DNA from: an uncultured Microbacterium sp.
GTDB lineage: Bacteria; Actinomycetota; Actinomycetes; Actinomycetales; Microbacteriaceae
Assembly (NCBI RefSeq): GCF_947488465.1
Contig: NZ_CANKZA010000002.1
Span: 434,001-498,000, forward strand
Direction: 5' to 3'
Length of the DNA: 64,000 nucleotides
Shown here: positions 32,772 through 40,539 of the stretch, piece after piece
Numbering within the stretch: the stretch's first letter is position 1
How the letters are laid out: the number at the start of each line of letters is the position of its first letter
Notes under the pieces: model-generated
What the model was told of the DNA's origin: nothing
The model's input: only the letters and a program-made list of their open reading frames with translations
Databases searched by the model: none
Program-made: the position numbers and the translations under genes

Positions 32772-32812
32772 GCACGGATGCCGTTCATCGCGGCATCCGT
32801 GCCGTTCGTCGC
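32772..32812 (+). promoter_or_regulatory. LytTR-type direct repeat and palindrome upstream of cstA
   Basis: GCCGTTCATCGC (32780-32791) and GCCGTTCGTCGC (32801-32812) are direct repeats with a 21-base period, the geometry bound by LytTR regulators (AgrA, and BtsR with two 8-base sites and 13 bases between). They lie about 40 bases before a TACCCT -10 (32854-32859) of cstA. Overlapping them, GCACGGATGCCG (32772-32783) and CGGCATCCGTGC (32791-32802) form a perfect 12-base palindrome. A LytTR regulator is coded three genes downstream. Confidence 0.6.
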
Positions 32813-32895
32813 ACGCGGAGAGCTCACCGGCACGGCTGGAGAACACCTCTTCCTACCCTGAGGGCACGCAACGATGCGCCCCCTCAGGAGATCCA

Positions 32896-35184
32896 ATGAC
32901 TGCACCTTCTTCGCGCCGCCCCGATCGGGGCCGCGCCGCTCTCGCCGATGACGGACCCGGCTCGGCGCTTCCTCCCGTCTCGGTGACGCCCGAGCAAGAG
33001 GCCCGCGACGGCCGGTGGACACCGTTGAAGGTGATCGTCTGGGTCGCGATCGCCCTGTTGGGCGGCGTGGCGTGGGTCATGCTCGCGGTCGTCCGCGGCG
33101 AGACCGTCAACGCGATCTGGTTCGTGTTCGCCGCGGTCTGCACGTACCTGATCGGTTACCGCTTCTACTCGAAGGTCATCGAGCGCTACATCACACGCCC
33201 CGACGACCGCCGCGCGACCCCGGCCGAAGTGAAATCCGACGGTCGCGACTACGTCCCCACCGACCGCCGCGTGCTCTACGGCCACCACTTCGCCGCGATC
33301 GCCGGCGCCGGGCCCCTGGTCGGCCCCGTCCTCGCGGCACAGATGGGCTACCTCCCCGGCACCATCTGGATCATCGTCGGTGTGGTCCTTGCCGGCGCGG
33401 TCCAGGACTACCTCGTGCTCTTCTTCTCCATGCGTCGCGGTGGCCGCACGATCGGGCAAATGGCGCGGCAGGAGCTCGGCCGCATCGGCGGCACCGCCGC
33501 GATCATCGCCTCGCTGCTGATCATGATCATCATCGTGGCGATCCTCGCTCTCGTCGTCGTCAACGCCTTGGGCGAGAGCCCGTGGGGCGTCTTCTCGGTG
33601 TCGATGACGATCCCGATCGCCCTCTTCATGGGCGTGTACCTGCGCTACCTCCGCCCCGGCAAGGTCAGCGAGGTCTCGATCATCGGCTTCGTGCTGCTGA
33701 TGGCGGCCATCGTCGGGGGCGGCTGGGTCGCCGGCACCGAGTGGGGGCAGGCGATCTTCCACCTCGACAAGACCACGATCGCGTGGGGGATCATCATCTA
33801 CGGTGCGATCGCCGCGATCCTCCCGGTGTGGCTTCTGCTCGCGCCGCGCGACTACCTCTCAACCTTCATGAAGATCGGCGTGATCGGCCTGCTCGCGGTC
33901 GCGGTGATCATCGTTCGGCCCGAGATCTCGGTCCCTGCCGTGTCGATCTTCGGTCAGAACGGTATGGGACCCGTCTTCGCCGGACCCCTTTTCCCGTTCC
34001 TGTTCGTCACGATCGCCTGCGGCGCGCTCAGCGGTTTCCACGCGCTGATCGCGTCGGGCACGACACCGAAGCTCATCGAGAAGGAGCGTCAGACGCGCTT
34101 CATCGGCTACGGCGGCATGCTCATGGAATCGTTCGTCGCGATCATGGCGCTCGTCGCCGCGATCTCGATCGACCAGGGCATCTACTTCGCCATGAACGCT
34201 CCGGCCGCCGCAACCGGCGGGACGGTCGAGGGCGCGGTCGCTTTCGTCAACTCGCTCGGTCTGACCGGCGTGAACCTCACGCCGGAGATGCTCATCGGCA
34301 CCGCCGCCGACGTCGGCGAGGAGTCGATCGTCTCGCGCACCGGTGGCGCACCGACGCTGGCGCTCGGGCTCGCGCACATCATGCAGCAGGCCCTCGGGGG
34401 GCAAGCGATGATGGCGTTCTGGTACCACTTCGCGATCATGTTCGAGGCGCTGTTCATCCTCACCGCGGTCGACGCCGGTACCCGTGTCGCGCGTTTCATG
34501 CTGCAGGACACGCTCGGCCACGTGTTTCCCAAGTTCCGTGACGTCAGCTGGCGCCCCGGTGTGTGGATCTGCACGGCGATCATGGTCGCCGGATGGGGTT
34601 ACATCCTCATCCTCGGCGTGACCGACCCGCTCGGCGGCATCAACACGTTCTTCCCGCTCTTCGGGATCGCCAACCAGCTGTTGGCAGCGATCGCGCTGTC
34701 GGTCGTGCTGTCGATCGTTGCCAAGCGCGGCAAGAGCTACGTGAAGTGGCTCTGGATCGTCGCTCTCCCGCTCGCGTTCACAGCCGTCGTGACGATCACA
34801 GCATCCTGCTACAAGATCTTCTCGCCCGTCCCGGCGATCGGTTATTGGGCGAACCACTTCAAGTACCGTGCCGCGCAGGATGCCGGGACCGACGAATGGG
34901 GAACCCCCGAGGTCGTCGCCGCGGTCATCCGCAATACGGCCGTGCAGGGCACCCTGTCGATCATCTTCGTCACGCTCTCGATCGTCGTGATCGCTGCCGC
35001 GCTCGTCGTGACCGTGAAAGCGCTCCGCGCCGGGGGTGGCGAGAACACCGAGGATGCCGCGGTCCCTTCGCGTCGGTACGCCCCGGCCGGTCTCATCCCG
35101 ACCGCCTCCGAGCGTGAGCTCGAGAAGCAGTGGGAGCCGATCCTCGCCGAGGAGCGCAAAGCTCTGGCCCGACGGTCGCACTGA
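32896..35184 (+). CDS. cstA: CstA-family pyruvate/peptide transporter
   Basis: A 762-residue polytopic membrane protein with the CstA domain (about residues 60-440) including YGHHFAAIAGAGPLVGPVLAAQMGYLPG, and the C-terminal CstA segment with DAGTRVARFMLQD. Members include E. coli CstA and BtsT, proton-driven pyruvate importers induced by a LytS/LytTR pair. The neighbours here (YbdD, LytS-like kinase, LytTR regulator, acetate-type symporter) make pyruvate the best guess. An N-terminal tail of about 50 polar residues is present. CAGGAG precedes ATG 32896. LytTR-like repeats lie upstream. Confidence 0.94.
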   Translation: MTAPSSRRPDRGRAALADDGPGSALPPVSVTPEQEARDGRWTPLKVIVWVAIALLGGVAWVMLAVVRGETVNAIWFVFAAVCTYLIGYRFYSKVIERYITRPDDRRATPAEVKSDGRDYVPTDRRVLYGHHFAAIAGAGPLVGPVLAAQMGYLPGTIWIIVGVVLAGAVQDYLVLFFSMRRGGRTIGQMARQELGRIGGTAAIIASLLIMIIIVAILALVVVNALGESPWGVFSVSMTIPIALFMGVYLRYLRPGKVSEVSIIGFVLLMAAIVGGGWVAGTEWGQAIFHLDKTTIAWGIIIYGAIAAILPVWLLLAPRDYLSTFMKIGVIGLLAVAVIIVRPEISVPAVSIFGQNGMGPVFAGPLFPFLFVTIACGALSGFHALIASGTTPKLIEKERQTRFIGYGGMLMESFVAIMALVAAISIDQGIYFAMNAPAAATGGTVEGAVAFVNSLGLTGVNLTPEMLIGTAADVGEESIVSRTGGAPTLALGLAHIMQQALGGQAMMAFWYHFAIMFEALFILTAVDAGTRVARFMLQDTLGHVFPKFRDVSWRPGVWICTAIMVAGWGYILILGVTDPLGGINTFFPLFGIANQLLAAIALSVVLSIVAKRGKSYVKWLWIVALPLAFTAVVTITASCYKIFSPVPAIGYWANHFKYRAAQDAGTDEWGTPEVVAAVIRNTAVQGTLSIIFVTLSIVVIAAALVVTVKALRAGGGENTEDAAVPSRRYAPAGLIPTASERELEKQWEPILAEERKALARRSH

Positions 35185-35185
35185 C

Positions 35186-35428
35186 ATGACCGACCACGCG
35201 GATCCGGTGACCCCCCGGACACCCGCGCGACGCACGCTGGACAGCGTCGCGCGGGTGGGCCGCGGTATCCGCTGGTACATGTCGAATCTCATGGGCGACA
35301 GTGCTTATGCGACCTACGCGGCGCATCACGGGCGGCACCATCCCGACGAGGCGCCGTTGACCGAGCGGCAATTCTGGCGTCAGAAGATGGATGACCAGGA
35401 CCGCAATCCCGGTGCGCGGTGCTGCTGA
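35186..35428 (+). CDS. YbdD/YjiX family protein
   Basis: An 80-residue cytoplasmic protein that begins one base after the cstA stop. GRGIRWYMSNLMGDSAYATYAAHHGRHHPDEAPLTERQFWRQKMDDQDRNPGARCC is the family core, with the conserved Y-x-x-Y-x-x-H region and a Cys-Cys end. YbdD/YjiX proteins always accompany CstA or BtsT and are thought to assist uptake; their mechanism is unknown. Confidence 0.93.
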   Translation: MTDHADPVTPRTPARRTLDSVARVGRGIRWYMSNLMGDSAYATYAAHHGRHHPDEAPLTERQFWRQKMDDQDRNPGARCC

Positions 35429-35464
35429 CCCCGTTCGTCGGAGGCCACTGCCTAGGCTGAGCCT

Positions 35465-36664
35465 GTGACCGATGCCGCCGTCCTCGCCGCTGTGCTCGGC
35501 GTTGTCGGCGGCGTCGTGCTGACGGTCCTGCTTTTCCTGGCCCGGCGCCTGGCGAAAGGCCAAGCGGATCTCGGCGGCGACGCGGAACAGGCGACCTATC
35601 GTGCGCTGCACCTCGCGAGCCTCGCGGCTCCGCACTTGCGTGGGGGGCTCAGCGGACCCGATGTCCCTCGCGCCACGCGTCATCTCCGCGTCCTTCTGGG
35701 CGCCAGCGCGGTCGCTCTCGTCCGCGGTGACGAGGTCGTCGCCTTCGACGGGCACGGCGATGCCGCGTCGGAGGCGCTGGGCTCGGCGGCTGCACGCATC
35801 GCCGCGCAGGTGCGGGCGACCGGCCGCCGCCAGGTCTTTCCGAGGGCGACGGGTTCGACGGAGGGGCTCGAGGCCGTGGGCGCGCCGATCACGGTCGACG
35901 GAGAGATCACCGGGGTCGTCGTCGCTTTCGCCGCGCCCGTGCGAGCTCCGCTGGTGCGCGCGGTGGGGGAAGTCGCCGACTGGTGCGCCGCACAGTTCGC
36001 CCTCGGCGAGCTCGACGCCTCGCGCAGCGCGCTCGCCGAGGCGGAGCTGCGCTCGCTCCGCGCGCAGATCTCACCGCACTTCATCTACAACGCCCTGACG
36101 GCGATCGCTTCGTTCATCCACACCGAACCCGAGCGGGCTCGTGACCTCGTGCTCGAGTTCGCGGACTTCACCCGGTACTCGTTCCGTCGTCAGGGGGAGT
36201 TCACGACCGTCGCCGAGGAGCTCGGCAGCATCCACTCGTACCTGGCGCTGGAGCGCGCCCGCTTCGGAGACCGTCTTCGCGTCACGCTGCGCATCGCACC
36301 GGAGACGCTCGCGACGGTCATCCCCTTTCTGTCGGTGCAGCCGCTCGTCGAAAACGCCGTCCGCCACGGCGTCGAGCCGGGCGAGGGCGGCGGGACGATC
36401 CTGATCGCCGCGGAGGATGCCGCGACACACACCCAGATCACTGTCGAGGACGACGGCGTCGGCATGGACCCCGAGGTCCTGCGCGCGTTGCTGAGCGCCA
36501 CCGACACGGGAGCCCATGTCGGTCTTCGCAACGTCGACACACGGTTGCGTCAGCTCTATGGAGCCGACGGTGGTCTGGTCGTCGAGACCAACACCGGCGC
36601 TGGCACGCTCGTGCGCATGCGCATCCCGAAGTCGCAGCCCCAGCACGAAACGGACCCCGCATGA
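35465..36664 (+). CDS. Sensor histidine kinase, LytS/BtsS type
   Basis: A 399-residue kinase. One membrane helix at the N-terminus (LAAVLGVVGGVVLTVLLFLA) is followed by a GAF-like sensing domain (about 70-180). The His_kinase domain has RAQISPHFIYNAL with the phosphorylated His near residue 206, and the ATPase domain has PLVENAVRHGVEPG and DDGVGMD. The many-helix 5TM-LytS sensor is absent, so sensing is probably cytoplasmic. GTG 35465 follows TAGGCT (35453-35458) by six bases, giving a second, leaderless promoter inside the cluster. It overlaps the response regulator gene by four bases (ATGA). Confidence 0.93.
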   Translation: MTDAAVLAAVLGVVGGVVLTVLLFLARRLAKGQADLGGDAEQATYRALHLASLAAPHLRGGLSGPDVPRATRHLRVLLGASAVALVRGDEVVAFDGHGDAASEALGSAAARIAAQVRATGRRQVFPRATGSTEGLEAVGAPITVDGEITGVVVAFAAPVRAPLVRAVGEVADWCAAQFALGELDASRSALAEAELRSLRAQISPHFIYNALTAIASFIHTEPERARDLVLEFADFTRYSFRRQGEFTTVAEELGSIHSYLALERARFGDRLRVTLRIAPETLATVIPFLSVQPLVENAVRHGVEPGEGGGTILIAAEDAATHTQITVEDDGVGMDPEVLRALLSATDTGAHVGLRNVDTRLRQLYGADGGLVVETNTGAGTLVRMRIPKSQPQHETDPA

Positions 36665-37377
36665 TCGATGTTCTCGTCGCCGATGACGAACGGCCCGCCC
36701 GTGACGAACTCGCCCATCTGCTGCGCGCGGACGCGCGGATCGGTGACGTGGTGACCGCTGCCTCCGGCGCCGACGCGTTGGCGTTGCTGTCGGGTCGCGT
36801 GTTTGCCGTCGCCTTCCTCGACATCCACATGCCGGGATTGTCCGGACTCGACCTGGCCCGCGCGGTCGAGGCGCTTTCCACACCCCCGTTGATCGTCTTC
36901 GTCACGGCCGACGAGGCGCGCGCGGTGGATGCCTTCGACCTGCGCGCAGCGGATTATCTGCTCAAGCCGGTGCGCGTCGAGCGTCTGCGCCGTGCAATCG
37001 ACCGCGCCGTCGAGCTGAGCTCACCGAGCGATGCAACCGGCGACGAGGTGCTGCCGATCACGGTCGGCACCACCGTGCGCTTCGTGCGTCGCAGCGACGT
37101 GCGCTGGGTGCACGCGCAGGGCGATTACTCGCGGCTGCATACCGACGATGGTCTCGGTCACCTCGTGCGCATCCCGATCTCCGAGCTCGATCAACGGTGG
37201 ACCGACGCCGGGTTCGTTCGCCTGCACCGGTCGTACCTCGTCCAGGCGGCGGCCGTCAGCGAAGTGCGCTTGACCGGCGCCGAACCGACGGTCACGGTGC
37301 AGGGCATCGCGCTGCCGGTCAGCAGGCGGCTGCTCCCGACCGTGCGGGACGTGCTCGTCGGAGGCGGGTCACGGTGA
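36661..37377 (+). CDS. LytTR-family response regulator
   Basis: A 238-residue regulator. The receiver domain has the acidic pair in LVADDERPARDE, the phosphorylated Asp in FLDIHMPGLSG near residue 55, and the Lys in YLLKPVRVERL. The C-terminal LytTR DNA-binding domain (about 125-235) contains VRWVHAQGDYSRLHT and FVRLHRSYLVQ. With the upstream kinase it resembles BtsSR/YpdAB, which switch on CstA-like transporters in response to pyruvate. The direct repeats before cstA are its likely target. It overlaps the next gene (GTGA). Confidence 0.95.
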   Translation: MIDVLVADDERPARDELAHLLRADARIGDVVTAASGADALALLSGRVFAVAFLDIHMPGLSGLDLARAVEALSTPPLIVFVTADEARAVDAFDLRAADYLLKPVRVERLRRAIDRAVELSSPSDATGDEVLPITVGTTVRFVRRSDVRWVHAQGDYSRLHTDDGLGHLVRIPISELDQRWTDAGFVRLHRSYLVQAAAVSEVRLTGAEPTVTVQGIALPVSRRLLPTVRDVLVGGGSR

Positions 37378-37748
37378 CCGATGCCCCGCGGCGCGTGCGC
37401 GTCACCGCGTCGGACGGAGCTCGCCGGCCCGCACCCGTCACGCGCGGCATCGCCGTGCCGGACGCGCCGGTCGCCGAAGCGGATGCCGTGTACGCCCGAG
37501 CGCTGCGCACGAGCCAGTTGCGGCTCGCGCTGGGCACGATCTCCGGGTTCGTCATCGTCGCCCTCGCCCTCGCCATCGCGATCACCGCGATCCCCGAGCT
37601 CGACCGTCTCACTCTCGTGGGTGTGCCGCTGTCGTGGCTTCTGCACGCGTTCGCGTTCTATCCGGTCATCGCGATCTTCGCGGTGCTCTACACGCGGGGC
37701 GCCACCCGCAATGAACGTCGCTACCGGTCGCTGCGGGAGCAAGAGTGA
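37374..37748 (+). CDS. Small membrane protein partnered with SSS symporter (DUF485-like)
   Basis: A 124-residue protein with a polar N-terminal 45 residues and two membrane helices (GTISGFVIVALALAIAI and PLSWLLHAFAFYPVIAIFAVLY), ending in a basic tail NERRYRSLREQE. The position directly before an acetate-type symporter, with four-base overlaps on both sides, is that of DUF485/YjcH proteins. Family membership is inferred mainly from position and topology. Confidence 0.8.
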   Translation: MTDAPRRVRVTASDGARRPAPVTRGIAVPDAPVAEADAVYARALRTSQLRLALGTISGFVIVALALAIAITAIPELDRLTLVGVPLSWLLHAFAFYPVIAIFAVLYTRGATRNERRYRSLREQE

Positions 37749-39205
37749 ACGCGACGCTCGATATCTTCGCCGTCGCGCTCATCGCCGCCGCGACCGTGTT
37801 GATCGGCATCTACGGGCTGCGCGTCTCGCGGACCACGGGCGATTTCTTCGTCGCTTCCCGCACCGTGCGCCCGATCTGGAACGCGTCGGCCATCAGTGGC
37901 GAGTACCTCTCGGCCGGAACCTTCCTCGGCCTGTCCGGTCTCGTGCTCCTCGACGGGGCACGAGGCTTCTGGTTTCCGATCGGATACGCCGCCGGGTACC
38001 TGCTCGTCCTGGTGTTCATCGCGGCTCCACTTCGGCGCAGCGGCGCGTACACGATTCCGGATTTCATCGAAGCCCGGCTCGACTCGACTGCCGCGCGGCG
38101 CCTGACGAGCATTGCGGTGCTCATCATCGGCTGGCTGTACATCGTGCCTCAGCTGCACGGAGCGGGCCTCACGCTCATGGTCGTCGCCGAGCTGCCGACC
38201 TGGGTCGGCGCGGTGCTCGTCGCGGTCCTGGTCGCCGGGACGGTCGCCGCTGGGGGGATGAAGGCCATCACCTACGTGCAGGCATTCCAGTACTGGCTGA
38301 AACTCACCGCGCTCCTGGTGCCCGTCATCCTGATCGTCTTCGCGGTCTCGGGCGGCCCGTACGAGCCGGACCCTCTTGTGGTCTTCCCGTCGTCGGCGGG
38401 ACCGGCGGGCATCGACGCCTACGAAACGGCATCCCTTCTGCTGGCCCTGCTGCTCGGAACCATGGGTCTGCCGCACGTGCTCGTGCGGTTCTACACGAGT
38501 CCGACCGGGGTCTCCGCGCGTCGAACCACGGTGCTCGTGATCGTCATGGTGAGTATCTTCTACATCGTCTCGAGCGTGATGGGCCTGCTCGCCCGGCGTC
38601 TGGCCCCCGACCTCGCCGAGCCGGGGCTGGCCGACACCGTCGTGCTCGTCCTGCCCTCACGCGTGTTCCCCGGTCCGATCGGGGAGGCGCTCACCGCTCT
38701 CGTCGTCGCGGGGGCGTTCGCGGCGTTCCTGGCGACCTCGGCGGGACTCGTCGTGTCGCTGGCCGGTGTCGTCAGTCAGGATGCCTTCTCGGGTTCGGTG
38801 CGCTCGTTCCGGCTGGCGGCCGTGATCTGCGCGATCGTGCCGTTGTCGATCGCTCTCCTCACTCAGCCCGCGGGCCTGGTCGCGAGTGTCGGCGTCGTGT
38901 TCGTCTTCGCCGCGTCGAGTCTGTCGCCGGTGCTTCTGCTCGGCGTGTGGTGGTCGCGACTCACCGCGCGGGGCGCGATCGTCGGCATGCTCACGGGCGC
39001 CGTCACCAGCGGTCTCGCCCTGATCGCCCACGCGGCCATCGGCGGTGTGGGGCTTGCCGCGCCGTACCTGGCCCAGCCAGCCGCCTGGACCATCCCGCTC
39101 GCCACGGCGGCGACCGTCTTCGTCTCCCTCGCTGACCACCGCGGGGTGCCGCTGCGCGCGGAGCGCTACCTCGCGCGGCTGCACGCCCCCGAGCGGACCG
39201 GATGA
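37745..39205 (+). CDS. Sodium:solute symporter, acetate/pyruvate (ActP-like)
   Basis: A 486-residue SSS-family symporter with about 13 helices. SRTVRPIWNASAISGEYLSAGTFLGLSGLVLLDGARG near the N-terminus and LLLGTMGLPHVLVRFYTSP in the middle are ActP/MctC features. It likely brings in acetate, pyruvate or propionate with sodium or protons. The GTG start overlaps the small membrane protein gene by four bases. It ends the cluster cstA-ybdD-kinase-regulator-small protein-symporter, which links sensing of a short carboxylic acid with two different uptake systems. Confidence 0.92.
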   Translation: MNATLDIFAVALIAAATVLIGIYGLRVSRTTGDFFVASRTVRPIWNASAISGEYLSAGTFLGLSGLVLLDGARGFWFPIGYAAGYLLVLVFIAAPLRRSGAYTIPDFIEARLDSTAARRLTSIAVLIIGWLYIVPQLHGAGLTLMVVAELPTWVGAVLVAVLVAGTVAAGGMKAITYVQAFQYWLKLTALLVPVILIVFAVSGGPYEPDPLVVFPSSAGPAGIDAYETASLLLALLLGTMGLPHVLVRFYTSPTGVSARRTTVLVIVMVSIFYIVSSVMGLLARRLAPDLAEPGLADTVVLVLPSRVFPGPIGEALTALVVAGAFAAFLATSAGLVVSLAGVVSQDAFSGSVRSFRLAAVICAIVPLSIALLTQPAGLVASVGVVFVFAASSLSPVLLLGVWWSRLTARGAIVGMLTGAVTSGLALIAHAAIGGVGLAAPYLAQPAAWTIPLATAATVFVSLADHRGVPLRAERYLARLHAPERTG

Positions 39206-39242
39206 GGTGGCGCTTCGCGCCGTGACCGGAGAGGATGGCCGC

Positions 39243-40406
39243 ATGCGACGGGTGTGGGCGGTTCTTGCCGTGGGACTCCTCGCCCTCGCCGGCTGTGCCG
39301 CGGCGGCGCCGGTTGCCACCGAGGCTCCGCCGACAGCATCCACCCCGACGCCCACTCCCACCCCGACGCCCACTCCGGAACCGGTCGACGCGCTCTCTCT
39401 CGAACAGCAGGTCGGCCAGGTGTTCATGGTCGGCACCGACGTCGCGTCCGCATCGCCCGACACGCTCTCTGCCGTGACCGAGCGCCATGTCGGCAGCATC
39501 TTTCTGCACGGGCGGACGCAGGGCGGCGCCGGAGCGGTCGCCCCGGTCGTCGCACAGTTCACGGCCCTCGTCTCCGACGCGACGACCGGCGGCATTCCGC
39601 TCTGGGTCGCGACCGATCAGGAAGGTGGGGAGGTGCAGGTCGTGCGGGGTCCCGGCGTCGACGACATTCCGTATGCGATCCGCCAGGCGGACGATCCGGC
39701 ATCCGTTCTCCAACAGAACGCGCAGCGCTGGGGCGATCAGCTTGCCGCCGCGGGCGTCGACGTGAACCTCGCGCCGGTCGCCGATATCGTCACGAGCCAC
39801 GACACCCGCTTCGACAATCCGCCGATCGGAGCCCTCGGGCGCCAGTACGGATATGACGCGCAGACCGTGGCCGCCCACACGGGCGCGTTCGCCGCAGGAA
39901 TGCGGGCCGCCGGCATCCTGCCGACGTTCAAGCACTTCCCCGGGCTCGGGCGGGTGACGGCGAACACCGACACGACGGCGAATGTCGTCGACGATGTGGT
40001 CGGCGCAGATTCGCCCGATGTCGAGGTGTATCGCCAGGTGATCGCCGGCGGGCCGTGCATCGTCATGGTCGGCACCGCTGTCTACTCCCGGATCGACGGG
40101 GCGAACCCGGCGGCGTTCTCGTCGACGGTCGTGACCGGGATCCTCCGCGAGCAGATCGGGTTCACCGGTGTGATCACGACCGATGACCTGTCCGCCGCCG
40201 CGCAGGTGCAGGGGATCCCGCCCGCCGATCGCGCCGTGCGGGCGATCGAAGCGGGAATCGACCTGGTGCTCGTGTCGGCCGACCCGTCGCTCCTCCCGGT
40301 CATGTACGACGCCGTGCTCGCGCGCGCGCAGACCGATCCGGCCTTCGCCGCGGAAGTGACCGCATCCGCCGCGCGCGTGCTGGAGGCCAAGACCTGGCGC
40401 GACTGA
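39243..40406 (+). CDS. Glycoside hydrolase family 3 lipoprotein (beta-N-acetylhexosaminidase-like)
   Basis: A 387-residue exported lipoprotein. The signal peptide MRRVWAVLAVGLLALAGC ends in the lipobox LAGC, so Cys18 would be lipidated. A threonine-proline linker (TPTPTPTPTPTP) follows, then a GH3 catalytic domain. It contains DQEGG, the NagZ-type motif KHFPGLG near residue 230 and the nucleophile region TTDDLSAAA near 312. It probably removes N-acetylglucosamine from cell-wall fragments outside the membrane. The start ATG 39243 is preferred over the in-frame GTG 39222 because it gives a clean lipoprotein signal. Confidence 0.9.
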   Translation: MRRVWAVLAVGLLALAGCAAAAPVATEAPPTASTPTPTPTPTPTPEPVDALSLEQQVGQVFMVGTDVASASPDTLSAVTERHVGSIFLHGRTQGGAGAVAPVVAQFTALVSDATTGGIPLWVATDQEGGEVQVVRGPGVDDIPYAIRQADDPASVLQQNAQRWGDQLAAAGVDVNLAPVADIVTSHDTRFDNPPIGALGRQYGYDAQTVAAHTGAFAAGMRAAGILPTFKHFPGLGRVTANTDTTANVVDDVVGADSPDVEVYRQVIAGGPCIVMVGTAVYSRIDGANPAAFSSTVVTGILREQIGFTGVITTDDLSAAAQVQGIPPADRAVRAIEAGIDLVLVSADPSLLPVMYDAVLARAQTDPAFAAEVTASAARVLEAKTWRD

Positions 40407-40539
40407 CCGTGCGCGGGCTCTCGCGAGACGCGAGATTCCCGCTGAGACGGCAGGTGTGCCACGGCGTCTCGTCACGGATGTGCCGCCTCACCGGTGGGTG
40501 GCGTCCGCGAGTCAGGTGCGGATGCCGCAGACTCGAGGG

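Noticed and set aside
40424..40471. An inverted repeat CGAGACGC/GCGTCTCG between the GH3 and DUF3516 helicase genes
   Set aside because: The arms are only eight bases and 32 bases apart with a second weaker pairing inside; it may be a terminator or a decayed element, too weak to list as a repeat.
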